Assembly (NCBI GenBank): GCA_025716815.1
Contig: JAIXMN010000030.1
Location: forward strand, 62,001 to 126,000
Direction: 5' to 3'
Length of the DNA stretch: 64,000 nt
Source of the DNA: Dichotomocladium elegans
Lineage: Eukaryota; Mucoromycota; Mucoromycetes; Mucorales; Lichtheimiaceae
Each line of letters begins with the position of its first letter. The first letter of the stretch is position 1. The notes under the pieces are model-generated. The model was not told the origin of the DNA. It saw only the letters and a list, made by a program, of their open reading frames with translations, and did not search any database. This document shows, in pieces, positions 1-12,482 of this stretch. The position numbers and the translations under genes are program-made.

Positions 1-2304
1 ACGATCGTTAAACAGACTTTCCATCTTGAATTCTCGTGGAACTTACGTCAACGTCGGACAAGTGCCCTGCAAATATTCTTAGTGGATGAATGTGATCGCA
101 GCTCCACAGTCGCGCGGTCCGGTCATGAGACGCTGTGGCGAAGTAATATCCAAACGGTCCGAAGCTGACATCCCATATCGGGTAATTGTGACCCTTGTAG
201 ACGACGAGGTTAGAGTATGTTTGTGTGCTCCACAGTCGCGCTGCATAAAAAGGAACGATTGGACACAGTTAGCTTTGCTTAAAATTCGCTAATCCATCTT
301 ACCTGTCTTGTCCTCAGAGCACGAAATGAGATATTTATTGTCGTGGCTGAAACTGGTCCCATACACCGGTCCAGAGTGCCCAATCAACCGCTTGTATTCC
401 GATCCATGCCGCTCCTTTTGTCGGTTGAGGTCATTTACTGGCTCTATCAGTCAGTACCGCTCCATATATCTGTTCACATTGCAAAGCACTACATACAATC
501 ATTGATATCAGCAGGATTCAATCGGGTGTTCCGGAGGCCACGCAGTTTTTCGCCTTTTAGGCTCCATATCTTGATGAAAGACTCAGAGAAACCACCAGCA
601 ATAAGTGTAGCATCCTCAGTAATCGATAGGCAGTTAAGGCTGACCATATTATTGGCGTGTCAGTTTCTTTTCGCTAACACAAAAGAAGAGACTAGCTTAC
701 CCATCATGTGTGTTGTGAAAGGTGTAGCAGCAAATGCTCGGCAGCGATGCGCTTCCAAGAGAGACCCGCTTCCTCAAATCATTCAACGAATCAATCTCTG
801 CTTGGATATCTGTTCCTCGACTAGTCGTGATACTTGTGAATACACACACATATAGAGAACGAGCGAGTGCACCACTCGCTGGCACCACTTACTATGGGGG
901 AAATGGTATATCTCCAAACGCCGGGCCATCTGCTGTTGCCTCCTGCTTCACCTTTTTGTACATGTCCAATAAGGTGCCTGAGGTGCCGCTGGGCGCAACC
1001 TACATATCCATAACCGCTTTAGCCGGCTTGCCTTGCTTGCCCCTCAATTGGCTAAAGCATCACTTACTCCGTCTCCTTGTCCATCCTTGCGTGCCGCATC
1101 TTGACTCTTCAGGGCCTGTTCGACCTCTTCTCTAAAAGCAGGGTCCATTTGAGGCTGGCCAAGTTGCAGTGGCTGTTGATTGAATGACTCGATTTGTTGC
1201 GCTTCATGTCCGGTGATGCCAATAGTGCCGTCCTCGCCATCCAACGCGCCCGCAGACTCCATCAACTTTCCATGTATGACTGGACAACAAAAAAAAAAAC
1301 CAGAGTCGTGAGCGGACACCACATTTACTTTTTGTCTTCAGAACCAATGTACCTTGAATATTCAGATACTGATTGACGATTCGCAGCAGCAGCATATACT
1401 TGTTATCCTGCAGATAGTTTAAAAACAGCTCAAAAGGCACGCCTGACATTCGCAGATTGTATTTGTTACTGCGATACAGCTGTGCCAATTCGTTTTCGCG
1501 CACGTGCTCCGACGCGGTGATGGTCTCCAGTCGGTTAATATCCAGCATGTGCAACTCAATATGATCATCCTTGTAAGCTTCCATGAACTCCTGGGCTGAT
1601 ATAACATCTCAGCGCATCATAAAAAAAGCATTGGTACGTCCAAATCACTCACCTTGTTCATGCATATCCTTGCTGACAAGATCAAGATACGCATGGACAA
1701 AGATAGGAAACAGAACCGATCGAAGTTCAGGCTAGTGTATTTTCCATTTTTTTACACGACGCAGTTCATCAGTCAGAAGCCTAGCTCGCAATCACATTCG
1801 CATATATGCGCATTGTAGGTGCGCCTTTTTGCATTCAAGGTGTTGTTTTGTGCGACCACGCGCGATTCATACCTTGTACCAATCTAATGAATTCTCAATC
1901 CATTCACGCAGGCTGCGGTAACTGATAATGTAGGCGTTCGGGTCGCCTTCCTCGGCATACTTGAGCACATTTGTAGAAATGGGCTTTCCCGATGACGCGA
2001 GTTCCTTGGATAGCTCTTCTAATGACAAGGTTGCTCCACCTAGCTCCTTCTTAAATATTGCCTCGGTCGCCTTATAGCCCTTCTTTTGGAGGTAAGACGC
2101 CACGATTTTGTCTAGGTCTGCTTGCGATGGGAGGTTAGTCAGCCCAGGGGATCCGCGTTGCGGATCTCCTGCGCTAGTCGGTGGTTGTTGCTGCTGCTGC
2201 TGCTGCTGCTGATGTTGCTGTTGTTGCTGCTGCTGTGGCTGCTGCTGCTGCGACGGCTTTCCCTCTGAAGGGCCCGATGCGGCTGAATTGGCAGGCGAGC
2301 TCAT
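1..2304 (-). CDS. TAF5: TFIID subunit TAF5, 3' end outside window
   Basis: WD40-containing scaffold subunit of TFIID (and probably SAGA), acting in the nucleus in RNA polymerase II preinitiation. The ATG is at 2304-2302. The first exon (to about 1867) has a Q-rich stretch, then a LisH-like segment ([20 protein letters not shown]) and the start of the TAF5 NTD2 domain ([14 protein letters not shown]). The next coding block (about 1584-1370) continues NTD2 with [20 protein letters not shown] and [12 protein letters not shown]. Further blocks at about 840-700, 640-540, 390-303 and 240-47 carry TAF5-specific sequence and WD40 repeats: [68 protein letters not shown] donor at 46-41 starts an intron that leaves the window, so the last WD repeats are missing only by truncation. 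The identity is firm; the intron borders in 850-1600 are approximate. Confidence 0.95.
2182..2251. repeat. CTG/TTG trinucleotide tract coding poly-Gln in TAF5
   Basis: Interrupted CTG/TTG repeats read as CAG/CAA on the coding strand and give the Q-rich (one His) segment at about residues 18-41 of TAF5. Trinucleotide tracts of this kind vary in length between strains. Confidence 0.85.
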
Positions 2305-2870
2305 GGTATTTGCTGATCTTTAGGGGGGGCGTGTAAAACAAACAGAAGTCCACACACCCACAACACCAGGCAGCGCTAGCTATTGGAATTGTAATGGCTA
2401 AGGCCGAGCTGAAACCGAAATAGCTTTGTATTGAATGAGCAGTCACACATCATTGCTTCTGCCCAAATGTATGCCACCCACGAAGACGATTCCACCTGTC
2501 ACCCGTTGGGGGTGTGGAGCGGGGGCGCACACCTACGTTTAATCTATAGATACCACAAGGCCGGCCTAGAGATGTGCTAGTCCTCTCCTCCGTCTCTGAC
2601 AAACCATGAGTGTATATGTGTCCAACACACTTCCTAAGGTCTCTTCCAGCCAGCTCCATATCCTCATCCAAAACTGCGCCGTGTTCTGTTCAGACATTGC
2701 CCAGAAAAGGTTTCGGCTTGCATGATCCCGCCCGGGAGTTTTTTTTGGGGGGGGAAGTAAAGCGGTTTGAAGACTCCTCAGGGACGAATATTTCTTTTTC
2801 TGTTTATCAATTTTCGCGTCGGAATCAAAAAAAAAGAAAGTGGGTGGGGAATTGAGATTTCTGTCCCGTA
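2305..2870. promoter_or_regulatory. Shared divergent promoter region of TAF5 and the DUF3245-like gene
   Basis: The 566 bp between the two divergent ATGs contain short homopolymer runs (T8 and G8 near 2739-2754, A9 near 2827). I see no other gene in it. Its promoter role is inferred from gene orientation only. Confidence 0.45.
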
Positions 2871-3562
2871 ATGTCTGCAGAAGAATCGAACCGGAAAGTG
2901 TCAAAAGCGAGCCTTGAAGCGAATGCGATATTAAAGACACAGATCGATGCATCGATCGGTGTTGCACGATCGCTTGTGGAATCATGGCTTCCAGCACCGA
3001 GAGCAGGCGAGAAACTCGAAGACGATGAAGACGATCTTGAAACCTTCAATCGCTATTCGACGGGTCGACCTGACAGGTAAAACCATCGCGCGTGAGCAGG
3101 ATTCAGATCGATTTTGGGACATGACAAAAACTAACACTTTTTTTTTTATCCAACAGACTTGGCCTCGGCGCTAAATTTCTATCGCACAATGAAGCAACGA
3201 AGCACCAAACACAGACGTTGTCAAAGCAGGAGATGCATTTGCGAAATAAGATCCTCAATCAGAATCAAAAAGCCGCTGCTGCAGGCAAAGACGGCCCAAG
3301 CCCGTCGAAGCGGCTCCGTAAGGACTCTGAGAACGAAGGCGACAGTGATGATGATGACGAAGAAGATTCGAGGATACAATCGGTGGCACGTACCACAGAT
3401 ACCAAGCAAACTCCTGCAAAGGGTCGTCCATCACACCATCAAGGTGACTTTTTGTCCATGATGATCTCTGAGCGCGGTTGCAAGGGCAAGAAGAAGAACA
3501 AGAAGAAGAAAAAGTCCAAGACCGGTGCAACAGACAATAACCAGGAAGAGAAAGCCCCATAG
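2871..3562 (+). CDS. DUF3245-like acidic/basic protein of unknown function
   Basis: Two exons, 2871-3076 and 3157-3562, join in frame through an AG|A Arg codon (donor GTAAAA, acceptor CCAACAG). The N-terminal part holds the block IGVARSLVESWLP, followed by an acidic DDEDD cluster. Exon 2 opens with LGLGAKFLSHNE. The middle has an SDDDDEED cluster, and the C-terminus is a Lys-rich run (KGKKKNKKKKKSK), suggesting a nuclear or nucleolar protein. The arrangement 'AR..LV.SWLP' then 'LGLGAK' resembles the fungal family DUF3245; I recall that family only loosely, so the assignment is tentative. No enzymatic motif is visible. Full length is about 203 aa and appears complete. Confidence 0.7.
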
Positions 3563-3839
3563 AAATCATTCAACGTCTCCCGGAACATAGGACGGTGGTT
3601 CTTTCTGTCTAAAGAAACTGCCTGCCAAGCTTATTTTTGTTATTGAAACACTCGTCTTTCGATAACCCCGTTGCGACTGGAATAGATGGCTGACAGCAGG
3701 AGATACCAATTCGTCGGTTCAGAGGATGATAAAAGGAGGAACAATGCTCGTCTTTCCCCGTTGATAACCTTTGAAGAAATCATCCTTTGAGTTCCCGCTC
3801 TCTTTTTTCTTTTATTCTTTTTTTGGTCATGGAATAGCA

Positions 3840-6148
3840 ATGACATCCAAAGTCAAAACTGCGCCTTGTGAAGGTAGATTAGCGCCACTTGTCTTGCGCC
3901 TTATTGTGTTTATTGACATTGACAAATAAGGTTGTCGCGAGCGAAAAAAGAAATGCAGCTTGGGCGTACCGTGCGTCCGGTAAGAGGATATCCGCTCGAA
4001 AACAGTCGGATATAGGAATCATTGACATCTGAGGGAGGATTTAGATGTGTGCGGTTGGGAATCAATTGTCAATACCTGAAATCAGCACCTCCTCCAGATC
4101 TCGATTATCTATACACTGTCGAAAGCTACAAACTTGAGGCAAATGTAAAGGAGCTGGAACGATACATTGCGAGCCTAGAAGGCGAGATCCGACGGCTGAA
4201 ACGCTCATCGGTGACGATGCATCCCGAATGTTCTTCTTCGACAGACAGTATCATAGTCAGTGATCCGGGCCTATTCCGTGACATTGATTCCGTGCCTTCA
4301 GACAGGACTGGGTCAAGTTCACCTGAGCTGGCTGTGGCCAAAGCCATGATGCGTCCCGAGACGAGGCCTACGACGAATTGGCAACTGACCTTGGGCGAGT
4401 ATGGCTTGCGCATCGACACAGACATTCGGTCTTGTGATGATCTGTTGCAAAGGATAAGGGCATTTGGAATGTTAAGCGGAATGCCTCCTCTCTATAAGCG
4501 ACCTTCGTCCTGCTCCTCCGCCTTGCCCGGGCTACAGCCGATTCCTCGGTATGCGGTTTCCACCCACGTCCGCCACACCCATTTTCGTGCTATCCACCGA
4601 TGTGTCGAGACAAACAACGTTCAGCCTGCATTGGACCCAGGAGGGGACGCTTTTCGCCCTGCCAAAGATCTACCGCTGAGACTCTTCGAGATCTATTTTT
4701 TGTGCCGGGCTCATTACACGGTTGATCTGCATCGTCCGACATTCTATGCGTTGTTTGTGAACAATGCAGGCGATCTTGAAGATTCACCTGTTGCGTGTGC
4801 CCTATGCGCAGACATACTCACCATGCGCTGCAGGCGTGTCCAGGGTCTTGTTCCATTTCAGCAGCAAATCGAGGCGCGCACATATTATTACCGGCGTGCG
4901 CGGGAACTCATTGGGCCACGTTTTGATGAAGTGACGCTCGTATCTTACCTGACCTATTTATTCCTTGCGCGGCATTTTACCAATCTGGTCTATCCCAAGA
5001 TGGCATGCAGGTATATGACGATGGCCCTGCGCATTCGACATCTTTTGGCGGCGGCTGTCTACTCTGGACCGAGGTCGACAGACACTATGAAAGCTGGTGA
5101 GGCGGAGCTATTTTGGCGATCCCATGCCATTATATACTATGTTGGCGTTAAGATCCAGTTTTACAATAACCAGCGAGGTGTTCCGATGCGTTCGATGGCT
5201 GCGTTGCGGCGGAAAACGCGGTTGATGAGCGCTGAACTTCGGCAAGAGATTACCGGGGTCCTGTCCCAGGCTGCTGCTGCTACTCCTCTGCCTGACGAAA
5301 CCGCCGCGGAAACACGTTATCGGATGCACGCGGCCTTCTCAGAAACCATTTGGGGCATTCTCCGCCCATTCTTGACCCATTCGAGGTCGCCGAGCATAGC
5401 GGACATCCCCGTTGAATTATTCGTCCGCACAGAACAGTCGCTGAGTCGCTATTTTTACAAGGAAGTACCACCGTCGCATCGCCTCCAGCTTAGCATCTTT
5501 GAGGACGATCTCACCGACAACGCGTTCCGGGAACGGATTCGGAACGACCCCAGCTTTGACGCATGCTCTGCAATGCTGACCATACGTTATTACGAAGGAC
5601 TGATTGCGCTCCATGAACCATTCCTACCGACGCTCCCAGAAAGGTGCTGGAAGCCCCGGCACGCAGTACTTGCGCTCGGGGGCTCTACGGAAGAAGTCCA
5701 GTATAACACGGTGCCTCCGCCGGCGGCGGAGACGAATGGACAGGACGAATTCACTATGCGCGCGTTTGCTGTATGCTACCGATCGGCGGTCATGATTGTC
5801 CGGCTCCTTGAGTGCCTGATCATGGACGAACACATGTGCTGCGACATGATGACGGCATCGTTCTTGACCGCCTGGGATATCCATGTGCGCAATGCCTGCC
5901 TTGGCTTTGCAGATCCGGAAAAGGCCCACAAATATGTACCCGTTCGAGTGGTCAAGACATCGAGGGACTATGTGATCCGATGCATCCATTTGTTTCGAAA
6001 AGGATATCATTACGACCCGGCCGACCGCCTTGTGTGGGAAGACCATCAGGCGATGGAGGACGAATTTTTTCGGGCCTTGTTTGCCACGCGGCCTTATGTG
6101 TCCGAATATGGGGATCCTTGGACAGCGACAACGACAACGGCGTGGTGA
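3840..6148 (+). CDS. Zn2Cys6 fungal-type transcription factor
   Basis: Three exons, 3840-3873, 3931-3979 and 4045-6148, splice in frame to 728 aa plus stop. The two short introns (57 and 65 bp) both lie inside the zinc cluster; the longest uninterrupted reading frame, beginning near 4022, would miss the cluster. The spliced N-terminus has the six cysteines in CEGCRERKKKC, then SLGVPC, then VRCVRLGINC, fitting C-x2-C-x6-C-x5-C-x2-C-x6-C. A coiled-coil linker follows (ESYKLEANVKELERYIASLE), then a fungal-specific trans domain starting around LRLFEIYFLCRAHYTVDLHR. The protein should be a nuclear DNA-binding regulator. No target pathway can be read from the neighbours. Confidence 0.9.
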
Positions 6149-7162
6149 GACACACGGACATAGGACCGTTGTTTTATGCGTGTACAACTATCTCCTCGCA
6201 GCAGCATTGTAATGATTCATATCTTTTCTCAGTTTTTGCATTTGCTTTATTTGAGGGCAATGGTTTCTTTTCCTCCTCCTCTTACCTCCCTCGCCGCGTG
6301 AAGTACTTGATCATCTCGATCCACCCCCTTTTTTTTTGATTGAGGAAAGCATGTGAATGCGCGCGCGCGCGCTGCCGCCGCCACCACCACCTTACACAAA
6401 TCCACCCTACCCGTAAAATGACATACATACCCGGTTGAAAAGGTTGGGATGGAGGCGGTGGGCAGATGGGCCCAGCAGTAGATGGATTTCTTATGTTGGA
6501 TAACCCGACAAACACAGTAGCATAGAGTTGTATATCTTTTTTTTTTTAGTCTCCCTCTTCCTGGGGGCTTTGTTCGAAAAGAGCCAAACATGCAAAAGTT
6601 GTTAGATGCCGGAGATCTTCAAACATGATAATCCGCCTACTTCTTTCCCCTCCCCCGTTTTTTTTTTTTTTTGGAAGGGGTGGGGTGAGAGGTGGCGGGA
6701 AAGAAAGCATGCTACGCATATAACTCTCGCATTGATAATAATGAAAAAAAAAGGAATGGTCGAAATCGCATCGCTATTGAGGATAGGAGAAGCATTGGGT
6801 GGAGAATTCCATATACATTGTGTGTTGTTCGCGTCTCTCTGATAACGTCTAGCCATGAGACGGAATCGCCCAAAGGCCTTCTGTGTCTCGCTGTATGTGG
6901 ATTTTGTTTTACAGAGTAATGACACTTCTTTGTTCCCTGTATGTACAAGCGGCACAGGACCATGAGAAAGCCTTATCTCGTCTCTAAAAGTAGAGAGTGA
7001 GATAGCGTTTCTGGTATCTCGTAGGAGGGGTGGGGGCGGTCATTTACGCATGACATCTTGTGCTTCATTTGCACACACACACACACAGCCATGCTAATAG
7101 AATTTTTTGCCTGGTTCCGAGGTGTTGGTATGCGTGTGTGTTGGCCCTCGTTCATTCAAAGA
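6149..7162. other. Intergenic, low-complexity, no gene seen
   Basis: Contains a GC dinucleotide run (about 6360-6372), long T runs (about 6536-6547 and 6659-6672) and a CA run (7072-7087). Open frames here are short, frame-inconsistent and lack recognisable domains. It probably holds the 3' UTR of the zinc-cluster gene and the 3' flank of the minus-strand gene that follows. Confidence 0.5.
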
Positions 7163-7804
7163 TCAGCCGTCCGAGGTGGGCATGAGCTGCTGCTGTTGCT
7201 CGATGTGGAAGAGGCCGACAAGGCTGGGATTGAATGAGCTAAAAAAGATGAGGAGGACATAATTCATTTCAATTCTGTACGACGCGACCCTACCACTTGA
7301 CCCCCCTCCCCCGCATTCCAAACCACCGACCCCTCTCCGCCCCCCACCCGTGCGGATTTTTGAACCTTTCAATTATTGATGCTGAGAATAAAGGGGGAGG
7401 TGTTGGAATTTCGCTGGGCTTTTTTACCTGAACAAATTGGATTCCCTATTGTCTTTTCAGAGCGGTTGCGACGTGTGGTGGTTGGCGCGGGTGAGGCAGC
7501 AGGCTACATACATGGATGGGGAGGGAAGCGAGGGCGAGAGTTTGTGTATGTGGAATGCGGATTCAGGAAGGTTACATCTATCTAATAAAAATGTTACCTG
7601 CAAAGGCAGAGGCGGTGGTGGATTGTAGCGAAATCCCGCCAGGTCGTAAAGACGATGGAACTCTTCATGGGCTTCTTCGAGGATGCCCTGGAATGCAAGT
7701 GATAAGTATTGCCAGATGGTGGTGCAGAGGGTCCGGATGCGATTGCTGTTGTCCGATGACGGTGGGCTCCATCCCGGCAATGCAAACTTGTCTGCTCTGT
7801 TCAT
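7163..7804 (-). CDS. Unrecognised small spliced protein
   Basis: A first coding exon runs from ATG 7804 to a CAG|GTAACA donor near 7598. Its sequence has protein-like composition with helices (GILEEAHEEFHRLYDLAGF) followed by YNPPPPLPLQ. A second segment near 7240-7163 begins after TTTTTTAG and could encode SFNPSLVGLFHIEQQQQLM ending at a TGA at 7163-7165. The exon 1 end and this segment are not in phase by direct joining, so either an extra small exon lies between (an 18-nt piece near 7436-7453 has AG and GT flanks) or the C-terminus reads in another frame. I cannot name a family. Confidence 0.4.
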
Positions 7805-8049
7805 TTGGTTCTATTGATAAAAGAGGGCGGTTTTGCTGTGTGTGTTTTCTTTCGGGGCTCGTAACGGGAGAGATGGAGGCCTTTGTATCTATTAAAAGGG
7901 AAAATTAAGAAGAAGAAGAAGAAGGGGTGATGGTTACAAGCAATATTATTATTTGAGTTGCAGAGAGAACATTACGCCCTTTCCCTCTCCCCCCATTTTT
8001 TTTTCTTTCCTCCTCCCTCCTTCCTTGCAAAGAAAAAAAAACGCGCCAA

Positions 8050-8583
8050 ATGATTGCCCCTGTGCTTCGACGTGGCTTCCACCTCTCTGCGAAACGCTCC
8101 ATCAACGTGGGCGATCGACTCCCGAACGTCACTATCCAGCGCTCTTCGCCATCCGACACGGTCAATGTGGCCGAGCTCTTTGATCAGGCGAACAAAGCCA
8201 TTCTCTTTGGCGTTCCTGGCGCATTTACGCCGGGATGCAGCAGAACCCATCTCCCGGGCTTCATCAACGAGGCCGATCGCCTCAAGCGTACGAAGCATGT
8301 CGACCTCATCGCCTGCGTGTCAGTCAATGACGCATTCGTCATGAAGGCATGGAGCGAATCGGTCGGCAACCATGACAACAAGATCGAAATGCTCGCTGAC
8401 AGCAAGGGCGAACTCGCCAAGGCGCTCGATCTCGACTTTGACGCGTCAGGTGCGCTTGGTGGCCACCGCCTGAAGCGATTTGCGGCTATTGTTGAGCACG
8501 GCATCATCAAGCAGCTCTTTGTCGAGCCTGACAAGACCGGTCTTAACGTGAGCCTCGTAGAGAACGTCGAGAAATATCTGTAG
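8050..8583 (+). CDS. Type II peroxiredoxin (PRX5/PrxIIF-like), probably mitochondrial
   Basis: Single-exon gene of 177 aa reducing H2O2 and alkyl hydroperoxides. The N-terminus (MIAPVLRRGFHLSAKRS) is Arg-rich, lacks acidic residues and looks like a mitochondrial presequence. The peroxidatic loop PGAFTPGCSRTHLPGF places the catalytic Cys at residue 63, with the Thr and Arg of the active site around it. A second Cys is at residue 89 (IACVSVND), the position of the second Cys in plant PrxIIF. The C-terminal resolving Cys of animal PRDX5 is absent: the site reads TGLNVSLVENV. Start choice is the first ATG, which preserves the presequence. It has good family length and no frame damage. Confidence 0.93.
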   Translation: MIAPVLRRGFHLSAKRSINVGDRLPNVTIQRSSPSDTVNVAELFDQANKAILFGVPGAFTPGCSRTHLPGFINEADRLKRTKHVDLIACVSVNDAFVMKAWSESVGNHDNKIEMLADSKGELAKALDLDFDASGALGGHRLKRFAAIVEHGIIKQLFVEPDKTGLNVSLVENVEKYL

Positions 8584-8609
8584 CAATGTGGTTTTATTTA
8601 CTTCTCATA

Positions 8610-11600
8610 TTAAAAATGGACAGTTACGGTCCATTCACAGTCAACAATGGACGTGTGGGGATCTTTGATCGTTACAGTATGGGTCGTGGCATCGTATTCA
8701 AAAGACAGCTCAGCAACGGCTGCGCCTCGGCCAGAGGTTTTTGTCACCGCGCTTGGTTGTGAAGAAATACCGAGTATACGGACCCGCTCTAGACGAAGTT
8801 CATTCATGGCTTGCGCATACTCTTTCGCAGCAGCCTTTTCAGGTGAACTGTGTACGTCTTCACAGCTCAATGTGTTGCCCTTGAAACTGAACAGCGTGTG
8901 GATATAAGCGCCTGACTCGTGCTGGTAGCTCTCGCCGTCATCAATGTATAGATCGCCACGCGCATTGCCCTAATTTTTACCATGGGCTCCTATGAGTCTT
9001 TGCAACATTCCATCTTGCTGCATGTAAAAAGTTTAGCACTTGCCTCGTGGTCCAATGCAACAACGAGCGTGAAGGGATCCAGTTTCATGCTATATGTGTT
9101 CCGGCGCACTCGCTCCCGCCGCGGGATGATATAACCGCCGCGGTAGTAGGCCGGAATCTTCTCCAGTGGTGCATCGACCTTGTTAAGGCCTGTTTGATGC
9201 ACTGGCTCAAATGTTTGACAATCATACCAAGGCTATGCAATCCGTAAATTGAATTAAAAGGATGGCGCGCGCAAAAAAAAAGAGCGGTGGATTAGGGCAG
9301 GCGAAGGTGAACTCTATCTTTTTTCTTTTTACCTGATTGCCCGGGAAATAAATGTCGGTTTCAATAGCGCCCTCTGCAGTGATGGGCTTAACCATGATAC
9401 CGCCTCCCAGCATAAATTGATCTTCCGTGGCGAAGAGGGCTTCATCATCCGGGAACTCCATAAACATGGGTCGCATCATCGGTGTGCCGTTCTTTGAGGC
9501 CTCGAAAAAGAGTGTATACCAGTACGGCAGCAGCGCGTAGCGCTCACGGAGCGCAGAGCGTGTCATGGAGCGATAAGGTTCGGGCGAGAGGTAGGGCTCT
9601 CGGCGCTTGGTATCAATGTGAGCATGGCCGCGGAAGAACGGTTGGAAGACAGCAGCCTGGTACCAGCGCACCAGCAGTTCCTGGGAGGGGTTACCAAAGA
9701 AACCCGGGACGTCAGCACCGGTGAAAACGATACCGCCCATGCTGTTTGTCAGTGACATGGGCGTCGAGTAGTACAATCCATCCCAATCCGCCATATTATC
9801 GCCCGTCCAGACCGCGCCATAGCGCTGTGCTCCTGCATAGAAGCCACGCGTCAACACGAACGGGCGCTTATGGACCCCTGTGCGCTCCTTGACGCCATCA
9901 GAAGTTGCTGCGAACTAATTTTGACAGGTGAGGACTTATTGTTTTTCTCGTAGCAATAAGGTGATCCCCAGATTTTTTTTTACCGAGAGTAGAGCATAAA
10001 GATTATGAAGCACGCGGTGCTCCCAATTGCCAGCATGGATCATCTCCTTCTGCATTGTAATCTCAGGCCCATTAAAGACTGAAGGTTCGTTCATGTCATT
10101 CCAGATATGCACATTCTCCTGCGTGCCACTGAACTTGTCGAAGCGGAACTGTTGCTTCCACCACTCGCGCGCATCAGCACCGTGAAAATCAACCCACGAC
10201 GACTGGCCAGGCCAGCACCATGCTTCATAATCCGCACCCGAAGGCTGCTTTACGAAAAGCTTATTCTTGGCTTCATCGCAGATGCGGTAGCCGTCTTGGC
10301 GCTTGATATGGGGATCAATGATGACGACAAGCTATAGATAGATATGCGTATTGTTTAGCATAAACACCAGGTTGTTTGCGCCATATGTTTGCTTACCTTG
10401 CGGTTCTTCTTATCCAACGCCTGCTCCATTCCAATAGGTTCAGGAAACTTTGATTTCTCCCAGGTGAAGTACTTGCGCTCAACGGTATACTCAATATCCA
10501 GCCAAATAACATCGTAGGGCATGTCATGCGCATCAAACTGGCCGTCAACCTCGAGAACGTCCTTCTGATTAATATAGTTCCAGCGACATTGGTGGTAACC
10601 CAAGGAAAACTCCTGAGGAAGCACGGGTCTTCCTGTCAATCGGGTGTACTGGCGCAAGATATCTTTTGTAGAGGGACCAAAGAAGACAAACACGTCCAAG
10701 ACGCCTGCTTCAGATATCCAATGCGTCTTGGTGGATGTCTTCTCTGCAGGTTTCTTGCCGAAGCTGAGCACCTTCTGCATCGAGCTCTTTATGAGTCCGG
10801 CCAAACCAAGAGTAAGTATGTAGGGAAAAGGCACCGATGCGATATTATATGTGCGGGAACATTTACCTTGGGTTCTGATTTAGTCTTGATGATATCCACC
10901 CATGTTTCGGAAGGGTTCATCCAAAACACACCCGCAGAAGCACCGACGCGATGAGCCACCATCAAAGGCACAGCACCGTACAAGGATGTGGGGCTATCCA
11001 CCGCATATTCAAAAACATCGGTATTGTAGAGCCTGTAAGGTTCGGTGTAGGCATTCTCACCACCTCTGGAAGCAAATTAAAATCGAGTTTCAATTCCTAT
11101 GCATACATAGCTACTTTGCTGTTCCAAAGTCTTACCGAGTTTCTTTCAGGGAAAGGCTCGATGCATGTTCCTGTTCGGATCTGATGAGAAATATGGAGAG
11201 CGGTTGGGAGGAGGGAAAAGCAATATTTCATTACCGGAATACCATAGACATGAGCAAAATCATGGAATGTGATATCAAGAGCAATGCTTTCAGGACCTGT
11301 TGCATAACCAAGCCTTTGTTGATAAATGCGGATTTTTCCGGTGGAAGAGGCGGAGAGCCTTCGCTTCCTTACCGTTTGGCTTTGGGTCTGTCCAGGTCTT
11401 GAAGGACTCTTCCCAGAGATCGGATTCCCAAGGAGCTTCGGTTTCCTCAACCGAGCCGTCTTCGTTGACCTTCTCAATCATCTTTGGTTTGTGTGTGTCC
11501 TTGGTGCGTAAGTGCTCAAAGTGAAATAGGCCACGGTCGTTGAATGAGACGATAGGCGCACCATCGACCATGAACTCAATTCGGATAGGACTGGGATAGA

Positions 11601-12078
11601 TCACGATAGAACGAGAGGGGTCGAGGGTAATGATGACCCGACCTTCAGCATCGTCTTTTGTGATTGCCTGTGCGGCTTGGGCAACAGGCTCACCTACGAG
11701 GGTGTACTGGATATGGTCCTCGTACCGTGCCTTCAGGGGGTTCTTTTCGTTGATGCGGACACGCGCGGTATTGTCTTGCAGGACATGGACGTCGAGCGTC
11801 AAGATAACATCCGTCTCTGTGTTTTGGATATCCGCGTACACGTGCGAGTCGTCTAGAAGGACACTCTCGGTCATCAGTTTATAGGGTGAGACAAAGTCGG
11901 TCGAGGTCATCGCCATGTCCGCATAGGCGCGGTTACGACGACAAAAGCCAGATTGCGAGCACGTCTTGAAATCCTCTTTTTTCATGGATGCGACAATGGT
12001 TGTCCATAACACAACCCCTGCAAGAAGGACAAGATGAAGCCTGGCAAGTGCCACCGGCGTCCTTGAATCCCGCGACAT
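8610..12078 (-). CDS. Glucosidase II alpha subunit (GH31)
   Basis: ER alpha-glucosidase that trims the two inner glucoses of N-glycans with a beta subunit in glycoprotein folding quality control. The ATG at 12078 gives a hydrophobic signal segment (LVLLAGVVLWTTIVAS) followed by MKKEDFKTCSQSGFCRRNR, the usual mature N-terminus. Exon 1 is 12078-11373; further exons 11296-11235, 11170-11136 and about 11067-10868 join in phase (TFHDFAHVYGIP then EHASSLSLKETR). The nucleophile region YDVIWLDIEYTVERKYFTW is near 10525-10465 and the acid/base region VWTGDNMADWDGLYYSTPMS near 9826-9767. The C-terminal beta domain ends at 8610. At least eight introns are present. An ATG further upstream (12177) is open but puts a long extra segment before the signal sequence. 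Confidence 0.96.
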
Positions 12079-12482
12079 CGTGGGCAATGCAGAAAATACA
12101 GAAAAGACACAAAGTTGGTGCAACACCATCCAGGACGATGCCACGCAGCAAGCTGGATTTGAAGCAACGCCAGCCAATGGCTTGTCTCCAAAATAAAAGG
12201 GGGAAAACGAGGCTGTTGCTGATGACTATGAGAGGCGCGCCAAGCATGGCCGCTGTATGTACGTGCGCTGGGCACCTTTGTCTCGCAAAACATGAGAATC
12301 ATTTGACCTTTCGTGCTGCGGTAGTGTCTCTACTCCCCCACCCAATCCCCCCACCATCAACCTAAGTGACTGTTTCATACCTATTCATGGTTCATAAAAG
12401 ACCAACTCTCTGTTGAATCCCTCTCTTCTTCTTTTCTCTTTCCTTCTTTTGACGTGCACGCAACACAACAACAACGCAAAGG

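Noticed and set aside
6606..6963. Opposing short frames around 6.6-6.9 kb
   Set aside because: Short, mutually overlapping on both strands, with poly-T/poly-A derived Phe and Lys runs.
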